Of a DNA stretch of 64,000 bases, positions 51,348 to 60,039 are shown piece by piece. The stretch spans positions 1-64,000 of the forward strand of contig NZ_BBIV01000029.1 in the NCBI RefSeq assembly GCF_000730665.1, written 5' to 3'. Position numbers and translations under genes: made by a program. Under the pieces are notes generated by a model. The model was not told the DNA's origin. It made no database searches and saw only the letters and a list, made by a program, of their open reading frames with translations. The stretch's first letter is position 1; the number at the start of each line of letters is the position of its first letter. The DNA comes from Pseudomonas plecoglossicida NBRC 103162 = DSM 15088. Lineage in GTDB: Bacteria > Pseudomonadota > Gammaproteobacteria > Pseudomonadales > Pseudomonadaceae.

Positions 51348-52787
51348 TCACTCGCTGGTGGCGTTGCTCTTGCGGCGCGGAATGCCCAGGCGCTGGCGAC
51401 GTTCCCACAGGCACTTGCGGCTTACCCCCAGCTTGCGGGCCAGCTCGGTCTCGGTCATGTGGTCCTGATGCTCGAGCACGAAGTGCTGGAAGTAATCCTC
51501 CAGCGACAAGTCTTCGGTCGGCTCATGGCTGGCATTGTTGGCGCTGGCGCTGGTCGCGACCATGGCATTGTCGAGCAGGTCGTCGTCTTCCAGGTCGCTC
51601 AGCTCGATATCGATGCCCAGCAGCTCGGCAGAGATTTCCGCGCTCTCGCTGAGAATCACCGCACGCTCGACGGCGTTTTCCAGTTCGCGCACGTTGCCAG
51701 GCCAGCTGTAGTGACGAATGGCCTGTTCGGCTTCGGCCGAGAAGTGCAGGTCGTCACGGCCGATGCGCGCGCTCTGGCGGGCGAGGAAGGCATTGGCGAT
51801 TTCGTTGACGTCGCTGCCGCGCTCGCGCAATGCAGGGAGCTTCAGGGCGATCACGTGCAGGCGGTAGTAGAGGTCCTCGCGGAATTGCCCGGCCTTGGCC
51901 AGGTTCTTCAAGTCACGGTGGGTCGCGGCGATCAGGCGCACATCGACCTTCTGCGACTGCACCGACCCGACGCGGCGGATCTCGCCTTCCTGCAGCACGC
52001 GCAGCAACCGGGCCTGGGCCTCCAGCGGCAGTTCGCCAATCTCGTCGAGGAACAGCGTGCCGCCGTCAGCTGCTTCCACCAGGCCGGCGCGTCCGGCGCT
52101 GGCACCAGTGAATGCGCCTTTCTCGTGGCCGAACAGTTCCGACTCGATCAGGGTTTCGGGAATGGCCGCACAGTTCACCGAGATCATCGGCGCCTTGGCC
52201 CGTCGCGACAGGTTGTGCAGCGCGCGGGCGACCAACTCCTTGCCGGTGCCGGACTCGCCCTGGATCAGTACGTTGGAATCGGTGGGCGCCACCTTGCGGA
52301 TCTTGCTGTACATGTCCTGCATCGGCGGACAGGAGCCGATGATGCCGATCTCGCCATTGGCCGATGCCGGGCTGGCCTTGTCGGCTGGCGCGCCCTTGCC
52401 ATTGGTGCGAGGCTCGGCGACCGGGGCAGGCGCGTGCTGTCGGTCGCGCAGGATGCGGGCTACCGCCTGGAGCATCTCGTCGTGGTCGAAGGGTTTGGCG
52501 ATGTAGTCCACCGCGCCCATCTTCATCGAGTCCACCGCCGAGCGCAGGCTGGCGTAGCTGGTCATGATCAGCACCGGCGTGCCCTGGCCGAGCTTGATCA
52601 GCTCGGTGCCCGGGGCGCCGGGCAGGCGCAGGTCGCTGACGATCAGGTCGAAGGTCGCAATGCTGAACCGTTCCTGGGCTTCCTGAACCGAGCCGGCCTC
52701 GCTGACCTGGTACTGGTTCCGCTCGAGCAGGCGACGCAAGGCCGAGCGGATGATGGTTTCGTCTTCGACGATCAGAATGTGCGGCAT
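51348..52787 (-). CDS. cbrB: NtrC-type response regulator CbrB
   Basis: Sigma-54 activator of 479 residues. The receiver domain has phospho-acceptor Asp52 (LIVSDLRLPG). The AAA+ domain has Walker A GESGTGKE (near 177) and the sigma-54 contact loop GAFTGA (near 221). The C-terminal Fis-type helix-turn-helix is TETELARKLGVSRKCLWERR. It is partnered with CbrA, 4 bases upstream. Together they control carbon/nitrogen use and activate crcZ, whose promoter and CbrB site lie directly downstream. Confidence 0.97.
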   Translation of the reverse strand: MPHILIVEDETIIRSALRRLLERNQYQVSEAGSVQEAQERFSIATFDLIVSDLRLPGAPGTELIKLGQGTPVLIMTSYASLRSAVDSMKMGAVDYIAKPFDHDEMLQAVARILRDRQHAPAPVAEPRTNGKGAPADKASPASANGEIGIIGSCPPMQDMYSKIRKVAPTDSNVLIQGESGTGKELVARALHNLSRRAKAPMISVNCAAIPETLIESELFGHEKGAFTGASAGRAGLVEAADGGTLFLDEIGELPLEAQARLLRVLQEGEIRRVGSVQSQKVDVRLIAATHRDLKNLAKAGQFREDLYYRLHVIALKLPALRERGSDVNEIANAFLARQSARIGRDDLHFSAEAEQAIRHYSWPGNVRELENAVERAVILSESAEISAELLGIDIELSDLEDDDLLDNAMVATSASANNASHEPTEDLSLEDYFQHFVLEHQDHMTETELARKLGVSRKCLWERRQRLGIPRRKSNATSE

Positions 52788-52791
52788 TGAT

Positions 52792-55761
52792 TCAATTCTC
52801 TCGACGGTCTCGAATTTCTGGGGACGTCGCTACGACATGCCGGGGCAGGGTCACGCGGATCCGGGTGCCACGTTGCCGTTCGATATCGGCCGGGCTGTCG
52901 ATGGTGATTTGCCCATAATGCTCTTCCACGATGGAATAGACCAGAGCGAGCCCCAGTCCGGTGCCTTCGCCCGGATCCTTGGTGGTGAAGAACGGTTCGA
53001 ACAGGCGGTCCATGATGTTCTTCGGGATCCCGCTGCCCTCGTCTTCGACGATCAGGTCCACCGTGTGCTCGTTCGCTTCGCTGCGCACGCGCACGGCGCT
53101 GCCGGGCGGTGAGGCGTCGCGGGCGTTGGAGAGCAGGTTGATCAGCACCTGGGCCAGGCGTTGCGGATCCCCCTCGGCCCAGTGCTCGGGGTCGCAGAGG
53201 TTGAAGAACTGTACTTCGAAATTGCGCCGGTTCAACGCCAGCAGACCGATGGCGTCCTGCGCCACCTCGGCCAGGCACACGGGCTCTTCGCTGTTCTGGT
53301 GGCTGCCGCCGGCGTGGGCGAAGCTCATCAACGACTGGACGATGCGCGATACCCGTTTGGTCTGCTCGAGGATCTGGCTGGACAGCTCGATGATTTCGCC
53401 ATCGCCTTCGCGTTCCTCACGCAGGTTCTGCGCAAGGCAGGCGATGCCGGTGATCGGGTTGCCGATCTCATGGGCGACGCCAGCCGCCAGGCGACCGATA
53501 CTGGCCAGGCGCTCGGAGTGCACCAGCTTGTCTTCCAGGGCCTGGGTTTCGGTGAGGTCCTCGACCAGCAGCACCAGCCCGCTGTTACCCGGTGCCAGCG
53601 GCTCGTCGATGGCCGCCTTGTGCAGGTTCAGCCAGCGCGGCTGGCCATCCAGCGCGAGGCGCTGCTTGTGCAGGTGTTCGTCGGGCACATTGATGAAGCC
53701 TTGCAACAGACCGCGCCACGGCTCGCTGATGGTCACCAGGCGCGAGCCGACCACGTGCTTGGCGGCGATGCCGGTCAGCTCCTCCATGGCCTTGTTCCAC
53801 ATGAGGATTTCCTGGTCCTTGGCCAGCGAGCAGACGCCCATGGGCAGTTCCTGCAAGGTCTGGCGGTGGTAGCGGCGCAAGGCATCGAGCTCGGCTGCAA
53901 GGCCGGTCAGGCGCGAATGGTAGTCTTCCAGGCGGCTTTCGATGAAGTGGATGTCTTCGGTGACGTAGTTCTCGTTGCCCGACTTGTACGGCAGGAAGGT
54001 CTCGACCATGTCCTGGGCCACGCTTGGCCCCATCAACCCCGAGAGGTTGGCCTCGATGCGGTCGCGCAGGCGACGCAGGGCATAGGGGCGGCGTTCGTCG
54101 AACGGCAGGTAGAGGTCGCGCAATGCCTGCTCGACTTCCTTCTGCGCGGCCTTGGCCCCCAGCGGCTTGGCCAGCTGGGTGGCGAACTCCTGCGGCGAGG
54201 CGGCGTGCAGCTCTCGGCGCTGGGGCCGGCGCACGTTGTCCACGGCACAGGCTTCGGCGGCGCTGACTTCCTCGGTGCTGGCATTGGTGAACAACGAGAT
54301 CAGCGTGAACAGCAGCACGTTCGCCGCCAGCGAGGCGATGGCCGCCATGTGCCAGCTGGTGTCGTCGAGTACATAGATCATGTCCAGCAGCGGGATGTAG
54401 AAGCCCTGCAGATTGCCCAGCAGCGGCAGCAGCATGGTCACCATCCACACCAGGGTGCCGGCCAGCAGGCCGGCAATGAAGCCGCGGCGGTTGGCGGTCG
54501 GCCAGTACAGCACCGACAGCACGCCGGGCAGGAACTGCAGGGTCGCGACGAAGGCGACGATGCCCAGGTTGGCCAGGCTCTGGTGATTGTTCTGGGTCAG
54601 GTAGAACATGAAGCCGGCGGTGATGATCGCGACGATCAGGGCGCGACGGGTCCATTTCAGCCAGCGGTAGATGTTGCCTTCGGCCGGTGGCTGGTACAGC
54701 GGCAGCACCAGGTGATTGAGGGCCATCCCCGACAGCGCCAGGGTGGTGACGATGATCAGCCCGCTCGCGGCGGAAAGCCCGCCGACGTAGGCCAGCAACG
54801 CCAGCGCTTCATTGTTTGCCGCAATGCCCAGGCCCAGGGTGAAGTACTCGGGGTTGGTGCTGGCGCCCAGGCGCAGACCAGCCCACAGCACCAGCGGCAC
54901 GGCCAGGCTCATCAGCAGCAGGAACAGTGGCAGGCCCCAGCTGGCGCTGACCAGCGAGCGTGGGTTGAGATTTTCGGTAAAGGCCATGTGGTACATGTGC
55001 GGCATGACGATGGCCGAGGCGAAGAACACCAGCAGCAGCGTGCGCCACGGGCCTTCCTGCAGTGGGGTGTGCAGTGCCGCCAGGGCGGTCTGGTTCTGCA
55101 GCAGCCAGACCTCGAGGCCATGCGGGCCTCCGAACACGCCATACAGGGCGTACAGGCCGATGCCGCCCAGGGCCAGCAGCTTGATCACCGATTCGAAGGC
55201 GATGGCGAACACCAGGCCTTCGTGTTTCTCGCGCGTGGCGATGTGCCGCGAGCCGAAGAAGATGGTGAACAGGATGATCAGGGCACAGAAGGCGAATGCC
55301 ACCCGCGCCTTGACCGGCTCGCCGGTGAGGATGCTGATCGAGTCGGCCACGGCCTGGATCTGCAGGGCCAGCAAGGGCAGCACGCCAATCAGCATGATGA
55401 CCGTGGTCAGCGCACCGGCCCAGGTGCTGCGAAAGCGGAAGGCCAGCAGGTCGGCCAGCGACGACAGCTGGTAGGTGCGGGTGATCTTGAGGATCGGATA
55501 CAGCAGCACCGGCGCCAGCAGGAAGGCACCGGATACGCCCAGGTAACAGGCGAGGAAGCCGTAGCCATATTGATAGGCCAGGCCCACTGAACCGTAGAAG
55601 GCCCAGGCACTGGCATACACGCCGAGCGACAGGGTGTAGGTCAGCGGGTGGCGAATGATCGAACGGGGAATGAGCCCGCGCTCGCTGATCCAGGCCACGC
55701 CGAACAGCACCATCAGGTACGCGGCGCTGATCAGGATCATCTGGGTCAGGCTAAAGCTCAT
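52792..55761 (-). CDS. cbrA: Sensor histidine kinase CbrA with SLC5-type transporter domain
   Basis: Membrane sensor of 989 residues. The N-terminal half is an SLC5/sodium-solute-symporter-like module with about 12-13 helices. A linker (STAC-type) and a PAS domain follow, then a HisKA domain with the phospho-His in AAGVAHEIGNPITG (near 770) and an ATPase domain (DEGSGIPKN, EGTGLGLAL). CbrA of P. fluorescens transports histidine. The start MSFSLTQM at 55761 is favoured over 55767; either overlaps the upstream cbrX gene, so translation is probably coupled. Confidence 0.96.
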   Translation of the reverse strand: MSFSLTQMILISAAYLMVLFGVAWISERGLIPRSIIRHPLTYTLSLGVYASAWAFYGSVGLAYQYGYGFLACYLGVSGAFLLAPVLLYPILKITRTYQLSSLADLLAFRFRSTWAGALTTVIMLIGVLPLLALQIQAVADSISILTGEPVKARVAFAFCALIILFTIFFGSRHIATREKHEGLVFAIAFESVIKLLALGGIGLYALYGVFGGPHGLEVWLLQNQTALAALHTPLQEGPWRTLLLVFFASAIVMPHMYHMAFTENLNPRSLVSASWGLPLFLLLMSLAVPLVLWAGLRLGASTNPEYFTLGLGIAANNEALALLAYVGGLSAASGLIIVTTLALSGMALNHLVLPLYQPPAEGNIYRWLKWTRRALIVAIITAGFMFYLTQNNHQSLANLGIVAFVATLQFLPGVLSVLYWPTANRRGFIAGLLAGTLVWMVTMLLPLLGNLQGFYIPLLDMIYVLDDTSWHMAAIASLAANVLLFTLISLFTNASTEEVSAAEACAVDNVRRPQRRELHAASPQEFATQLAKPLGAKAAQKEVEQALRDLYLPFDERRPYALRRLRDRIEANLSGLMGPSVAQDMVETFLPYKSGNENYVTEDIHFIESRLEDYHSRLTGLAAELDALRRYHRQTLQELPMGVCSLAKDQEILMWNKAMEELTGIAAKHVVGSRLVTISEPWRGLLQGFINVPDEHLHKQRLALDGQPRWLNLHKAAIDEPLAPGNSGLVLLVEDLTETQALEDKLVHSERLASIGRLAAGVAHEIGNPITGIACLAQNLREEREGDGEIIELSSQILEQTKRVSRIVQSLMSFAHAGGSHQNSEEPVCLAEVAQDAIGLLALNRRNFEVQFFNLCDPEHWAEGDPQRLAQVLINLLSNARDASPPGSAVRVRSEANEHTVDLIVEDEGSGIPKNIMDRLFEPFFTTKDPGEGTGLGLALVYSIVEEHYGQITIDSPADIERQRGTRIRVTLPRHVVATSPEIRDRREN

Positions 55762-55927
55762 CGGCATCTCGTTGGCTCTGCAGGATGAAGGTGACGACGA
55801 TCAGGATCAGCCAGAGCAGGTACGGGCGGTACCAGGCACCGGTCGGTTCGATCCACCAGTCCATGATGGCCGGTGAGAACAGGTAGATCCCCACGACCAG
55901 AAGCAGGACCAAACGATAGATGTACAT
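55751..55927 (-). CDS. cbrX: Small membrane protein CbrX
   Basis: A 58-residue protein upstream of and overlapping cbrA by 11 bases (17 with the alternative start). It has two hydrophobic segments (YRLVLLLVVGIYLFSPAIM and YLLWLILIVVTFIL) and ends QSQRDADEL. GAGG precedes the ATG. I recall cbrX described in P. putida as translationally coupled to cbrA; its biochemical role is not settled. It is too short for standard gene-length cut-offs and easily missed. Confidence 0.85.
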   Translation of the reverse strand: MYIYRLVLLLVVGIYLFSPAIMDWWIEPTGAWYRPYLLWLILIVVTFILQSQRDADEL

Positions 55928-55962
55928 GCTGGCCTCGATGGTTGGGCGCTGCGGGCTTGAAC

Positions 55963-55972
55963 TTATTATTGG
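55963..55972 (-). promoter_or_regulatory. CA motif (Hfq/Crc site) before cbrX
   Basis: The minus strand reads CAATAATAAG about 40 bases upstream of the cbrX ATG, an AANAANAA-type Hfq/Crc recognition motif. Feedback of Crc/Hfq on cbrX-cbrA translation is inferred. Confidence 0.55.
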
Positions 55973-56089
55973 CGCAAATGGCTGGGGCGATGCTAGCGGG
56001 ATTCGGTAGCGTTCGCCAAGGGTTTGAAATTATTGGGCTTTTGAATTTCAGGGTGGGTTGCCTGTTCTGGCCTAATCGCCGGTGATGCC

Positions 56090-56977
56090 TCAGCGCAAAT
56101 CCGCCTCGGGCACCGTGGTGCGCTGCGCAATCGCTTCCGGCCGCCAGCGCTGCCGCGCCACCGCCAGCACCTCTGCCGGTGTCGCCATCGACAATCCAGG
56201 CTCGGCCTCCTGCCCCAACGCCCGCAGCGCCCTCAGCAACAACGGCGTGGCCTGGTCGGCCTCGAGTGGCGGCGAACGGTATGACTTGCCCAGTTTGTGG
56301 CCATCCGGTTGCACGATCAGCGGAATGTGCAGGTAGCGCGGCTGCGAGAAGCCCAGCAGTTCCTGCAGGTACAGCTGGCGCGGCGTGTTGTCGAGCAGGT
56401 CGGCGCCGCGCACGATATCGGTAACGCCCTGCCACGCGTCGTCCAGCACCACGGCCAGTTGATAGGCATACAGCCCGTCCCGGCGCTGGATGATGAAGTC
56501 GCCCACCTCGCGGCCCAGGTGCTGCTGGAAATCACCTTGCACCCGGTCCTTGAAGCGGTAGATCAGCTCGGGCACCCGCAAACGGATCGCCGCGCCTTCG
56601 CGGGCATGCCCTGCGTTACGACAAAAGCCCGGGTAAATGCCGTCGTAGCCCTCCAGCTGCTTGCGTGAGCAAGTACACGCATAGGCCAGACCCATGTTGA
56701 ACAGGCGGTCTACCACTGCGGCGTAGGCGTCGTGTCGCTGGCTCTGGTAGACCACCTCGCCATCCCATTGCAGCCCGTAGCGTTCGAGTGTCTGCAGGAT
56801 CGCGTCACGGGCACCGGGCATTTCCCGAGGCGGGTCGGTGTCTTCCATGCGCAGCAGCCAGCGGCCATTGACGGCGCGGGCATCGAGCCAGGAGGCGAGG
56901 GCGGCGACCAGCGAGCCGAAATGCAGGAAGCCGCTGGGAGTGGGGGCGAAACGCCCGATGTAGGGGGAGTCGTTCAT
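56090..56977 (-). CDS. gluQ: Glutamyl-Q tRNA(Asp) synthetase
   Basis: Class I synthetase-like enzyme of 295 residues that attaches glutamate to queuosine in tRNA-Asp. It has the HIGH-like APTPSGFLHFGS and the KMSKS-like KLGKS, and a zinc site in CTCS...YPGFC. It lacks the anticodon-binding domain of GluRS, as expected. It lies downstream of dksA, separated by a hairpin at 57001-57025, the conserved dksA-gluQ pair. Confidence 0.95.
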   Translation of the reverse strand: MNDSPYIGRFAPTPSGFLHFGSLVAALASWLDARAVNGRWLLRMEDTDPPREMPGARDAILQTLERYGLQWDGEVVYQSQRHDAYAAVVDRLFNMGLAYACTCSRKQLEGYDGIYPGFCRNAGHAREGAAIRLRVPELIYRFKDRVQGDFQQHLGREVGDFIIQRRDGLYAYQLAVVLDDAWQGVTDIVRGADLLDNTPRQLYLQELLGFSQPRYLHIPLIVQPDGHKLGKSYRSPPLEADQATPLLLRALRALGQEAEPGLSMATPAEVLAVARQRWRPEAIAQRTTVPEADLR

Positions 56978-57000
56978 GGGCCGTGCTGGGTCACAAATGA

Positions 57001-57025
57001 AACGGGGCGCCTGATGCGCCCCGTT
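57001..57025 (-). terminator. dksA-gluQ intergenic terminator
   Basis: AACGGGGCGC / GCGCCCCGTT hairpin with a 5-base loop between dksA and gluQ, followed on the minus strand by TCATTT. This fits partial termination that lowers gluQ expression. Confidence 0.7.
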
Positions 57026-57040
57026 CGGATGGGAGAACGG

Positions 57041-57487
57041 TCAGCCTTTGCCGACGGTCTTTTCCTTTTTCTCCGCGATTTCCTTGCAGTCGAAGCACAG
57101 GTCGGCAGTCGGACGGGCTTCCAGACGGCGCAGGCCGATCTCGATGCCACACGAATCGCACCAGCCGTATTCCTCGTCCTTGATCTTGTCGAGAGTCTTG
57201 TCGATCTTCTTGATCAGCTTGCGCTCGCGATCGCGGTTGCGCAGCTCCAGAGCGAACTCTTCTTCCTGACTGGCGCGGTCGGCCGGGTCCGGGAAGTTGG
57301 CTGCCTCATCCTTCATGTGGTCCACGGTGCGGTCCACACTCTGCATGAGCTCGCCCTTCCAAGCATTGAGCAGCTTGGTGAAGTGCTTCCTCATGGGCTC
57401 GCCCATGTACTCTTCGCCTTTGGTTTCCTTATAAGGTTCGACACCGTACATGGTCTGACCGGCTTTTTGCTTTTCTACGGTGGACAT
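57041..57487 (-). CDS. dksA: RNA polymerase-binding factor DksA
   Basis: Secondary-channel regulator of RNA polymerase that works with ppGpp; 148 residues. The coiled coil carries the acidic tip FPDPADRASQEEEFALELR. The C-terminal zinc finger CDSCGIEIG...CFDC (about 111-138) has all four cysteines, so this is the zinc-containing DksA. Start ATG 57487 (MSTVEKQKAG). It is upstream of gluQ. Confidence 0.97.
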   Translation of the reverse strand: MSTVEKQKAGQTMYGVEPYKETKGEEYMGEPMRKHFTKLLNAWKGELMQSVDRTVDHMKDEAANFPDPADRASQEEEFALELRNRDRERKLIKKIDKTLDKIKDEEYGWCDSCGIEIGLRRLEARPTADLCFDCKEIAEKKEKTVGKG

Positions 57488-57697
57488 GAATAGACCGCCT
57501 CTCACTCATCTGATCCAATGCGCAGGCTGCTCCATCTCCGGCACCCGCCGGCCCTGCGACTGCGAGCCGCCGAACTTACCAGATAGATCGGGGGTGCGCT
57601 ACCCCGCCCGATCCTAGGTATTGACAGCGCCGTGAGGCGCACGTTCGATCCCGCGCAGAGGTAGAATCACCAGTTTAGACCCAATTGAGAGAAGGTC

Positions 57698-58870
57698 ATG
57701 GCCCACCCGTACAGTGCGCGCAGCCGCGCCATCGAACCCTTCCATGTCATGGCGCTGCTGGCGCGGGCCAACGAGCTGCAGGCCGCCGGACACGATGTGA
57801 TCCACCTGGAAATCGGCGAACCGGACTTCACTACCGCCGCGCCCATCGTCGAAGCTGGCCAGGCCGCCCTGGCGGCGGGGCACACCCGTTATACCGCGGC
57901 CCGGGGCTTGCCGGCCCTGCGCGAGGCCATCGCCGGTTTCTACGCGTCGCGCTACGGTGTTTCGGTCGATCCTGAGCGCATCCTGATCACCCCGGGTGGG
58001 TCGGGGGCGCTGCTGCTGGCCAGCAGCCTGCTGGTCGACCCCGGCAAGCACTGGCTGCTGGCCGACCCGGGTTATCCGTGCAATCGCCACTTCCTGCGGC
58101 TGGTGGAAGGCGGTGCGCAGCTGGTGCCGGTGGGGCCGGAGGTCAATTACCAACTGACCGCCGACCTGGTCGAGCGCTACTGGGACAATGATACCGTCGG
58201 CGCCCTGGTGGCCTCGCCTGCCAACCCGACCGGCACGGTGCTGGGCCGCGATGAACTGGCCAGCCTGTCCAAGGCTACCCGTGAACGCCAAGGGCACCTG
58301 GTGGTGGATGAGATCTATCACGGCCTGACTTACGGCATGGATGCGCCGAGCGTGCTGGAGGTCGACGACTCGGCTTTCGTCCTCAATAGTTTTTCCAAGT
58401 ATTTCGGCATGACCGGTTGGCGGCTTGGCTGGCTGGTGGCGCCGCCCAATGCCGTGGCCGACCTGGAAAAGCTTGCGCAAAATCTGTACATCAGCGCCCC
58501 GAGCATGGCCCAGCACGCGGCACTGGCCTGTTTCCAGCCGCAAACCCTGGCTATCTTCGAGGAGCGCCGGGCCGAGTTCGCCCGTCGCCGCGACTATCTG
58601 CTACCTGCCTTGCGCGAACTGGGGTTCCGCATTGCGGTAGAGCCGCAAGGCGCGTTCTACCTGTACGCCGACATCAGCGCCTTTGGCGGTGACGCCTTCG
58701 CGTTCTGCCAGCACTTCCTGGAAACCGAACACCTGGCGTTCACTCCAGGTCTGGACTTTGGGCGCCACCTGGCCGGCCATCATGTGCGCTTTGCCTACAC
58801 CCAGAGCCTGCCGCGCCTGGAAGAGGCGGTACAGCGCATTGCCCGTGGGCTGCGGAGCTGGAAAGGCTGA
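57698..58870 (+). CDS. PLP-dependent aminotransferase (class I/II)
   Basis: Fold-type I aminotransferase of 390 residues. It has PLP contacts SPANPTGTVLG, VVDEIYHGLTYG and the Schiff-base lysine in NSFSKYFGMTGWRLGW. The substrate is uncertain; pseudomonad orthologues at this position are labelled aspartate-like aminotransferases. GAGAGAAGG precedes the ATG. It overlaps sfsA by 1 base (TGATG). Confidence 0.92.
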   Translation: MAHPYSARSRAIEPFHVMALLARANELQAAGHDVIHLEIGEPDFTTAAPIVEAGQAALAAGHTRYTAARGLPALREAIAGFYASRYGVSVDPERILITPGGSGALLLASSLLVDPGKHWLLADPGYPCNRHFLRLVEGGAQLVPVGPEVNYQLTADLVERYWDNDTVGALVASPANPTGTVLGRDELASLSKATRERQGHLVVDEIYHGLTYGMDAPSVLEVDDSAFVLNSFSKYFGMTGWRLGWLVAPPNAVADLEKLAQNLYISAPSMAQHAALACFQPQTLAIFEERRAEFARRRDYLLPALRELGFRIAVEPQGAFYLYADISAFGGDAFAFCQHFLETEHLAFTPGLDFGRHLAGHHVRFAYTQSLPRLEEAVQRIARGLRSWKG

Positions 58871-59583
58871 TGGTGTTCTTCCCATTGCTCGAGCAAGGTC
58901 GACTGTTGCGCCGCTACAAGCGTTTTCTGGCGGATATCGAACTGGCCAATGGTGAACAGCTCACCATCCACTGCCCCAACACCGGCTCCATGCTCAATTG
59001 CATGCGCGAAGGCGGGCAAGTCTGGTTCAGTCGTTCCAACGACCCCAAGCGCAAGTTGCCAGGCACGTGGGAGATCAGCGAAACCCCTCAGGGGCGGCTG
59101 GCCTGCATCAACACCGGGCGCGCCAATGCGTTGATCGAAGAGGCCCTGCGTGCGGGCGTGATCGCTGAGCTGGCAGGGTTCACTGCGCTCAAGCGCGAGG
59201 TGGCCTATGGCGAGGAGGGCAGCCGGGTGGATTTTCGCCTGGAGTTTGCCGACGGGCCGGCCTACGTCGAGGTCAAGAGCGTGACCCTGGGCTTTGCGGA
59301 CAGTAACGTGGCGGCCTTCCCTGATGCGGTGACCCAGCGCGGCGCCAAGCACCTGCGTGAACTGGCATCGCTGGCCCGCCAGGGTATCCGCGCCGTGCAG
59401 CTGTACTGCGTGAACCTGACCGGTGTCGAGGCTGTGCGCCCTGCAGAGGAGATCGACGCGGCCTATGCCACGGCGTTGCGTGCCGCTGTGGCAGATGGCG
59501 TTGAGGTCCTGGCCTACGGTGCGCGGCTGGATGTCCGGCAGATCGTCATCGACCGCCCACTCCCGGTGTTGCTCAACCCGTGA
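58870..59583 (+). CDS. sfsA: SfsA family nucleic-acid-binding protein
   Basis: Protein of 237 residues with an OB-like N-terminus and a nuclease-like C-terminal fold. E. coli SfsA was described as a maltose-gene stimulator; archaeal relatives show DNA binding, and the real role is unclear. The conserved run is VDFRLEFADGPAYVEVKSVTL with the Asp/Glu-X-Lys nuclease-like triad. It overlaps the aminotransferase and converges with the Rieske gene (11-base overlap). Confidence 0.93.
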   Translation: MVFFPLLEQGRLLRRYKRFLADIELANGEQLTIHCPNTGSMLNCMREGGQVWFSRSNDPKRKLPGTWEISETPQGRLACINTGRANALIEEALRAGVIAELAGFTALKREVAYGEEGSRVDFRLEFADGPAYVEVKSVTLGFADSNVAAFPDAVTQRGAKHLRELASLARQGIRAVQLYCVNLTGVEAVRPAEEIDAAYATALRAAVADGVEVLAYGARLDVRQIVIDRPLPVLLNP

Positions 59584-59890
59584 ACCAGATGCCCTGGCTG
59601 TCTTCCTGGCAGCCCAAGGCCTGCAACGCCTCACCCTCACACGGGCCGGCCACGCATTCGCCACTTTCGATCAGGAACAGAGCGCCGTGATGGGCGCAGT
59701 GGATCAAGCTGGCGCTGTCATCAAGGAAGGCGTCCGCTGTCCAGTTCAAGGGGATGCCTCGGTGCGGGCAGCGATTACGATAGAGATGCACCGTGCCTTG
59801 GCGGCGCACGCCGAACAGTTCGATGCCGTCTACGCTGAAGGCGCGGCTGTGGCCTTCGGCCAGCGCTGCGGAAGTACAAAGGAAGTGCAT
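59573..59890 (-). CDS. Rieske [2Fe-2S] protein
   Basis: Small ferredoxin-like Rieske protein of 105 residues with both ligand motifs, CPHRG (about 42-46) and CAHHG (about 65-69), and nothing else fused to it. Such proteins donate electrons to oxygenases or other redox partners; the partner here is unknown. Its 3' end overlaps sfsA by 11 bases. It diverges from the heme importer across a Fur box 44 bases upstream of its start. Confidence 0.88.
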   Translation of the reverse strand: MHFLCTSAALAEGHSRAFSVDGIELFGVRRQGTVHLYRNRCPHRGIPLNWTADAFLDDSASLIHCAHHGALFLIESGECVAGPCEGEALQALGCQEDSQGIWFTG

Positions 59891-59933
59891 TGCAAGAACG
59901 ACCCGCGAAACAAGGGATAACTTGACGCTTCAA

Positions 59934-59952
59934 TGCGAATAATTATCAAATT
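59934..59952. promoter_or_regulatory. Fur box between the Rieske gene and hmuT
   Basis: TGCGAATAATTATCAAATT resembles the Fur consensus (GCGAATgATTATCAtt form), between divergent genes. Iron repression of the heme importer is expected; regulation of the Rieske gene is inferred. Confidence 0.75.
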
Positions 59953-60039
59953 GCCCGCATTCCCTGCGCCCGAGCCGCTATGGTTACGCAGTTCCGCTAC
60001 CCGCCACAAGGCTGGCAGCCCGCCTTCAGAAGGAATCCG

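Noticed and set aside
56073..56086. Partial REP-like sequence (AATCGCCGG) near the gluQ stop
   Set aside because: Only part of the unit is present; not enough to call a repeat.
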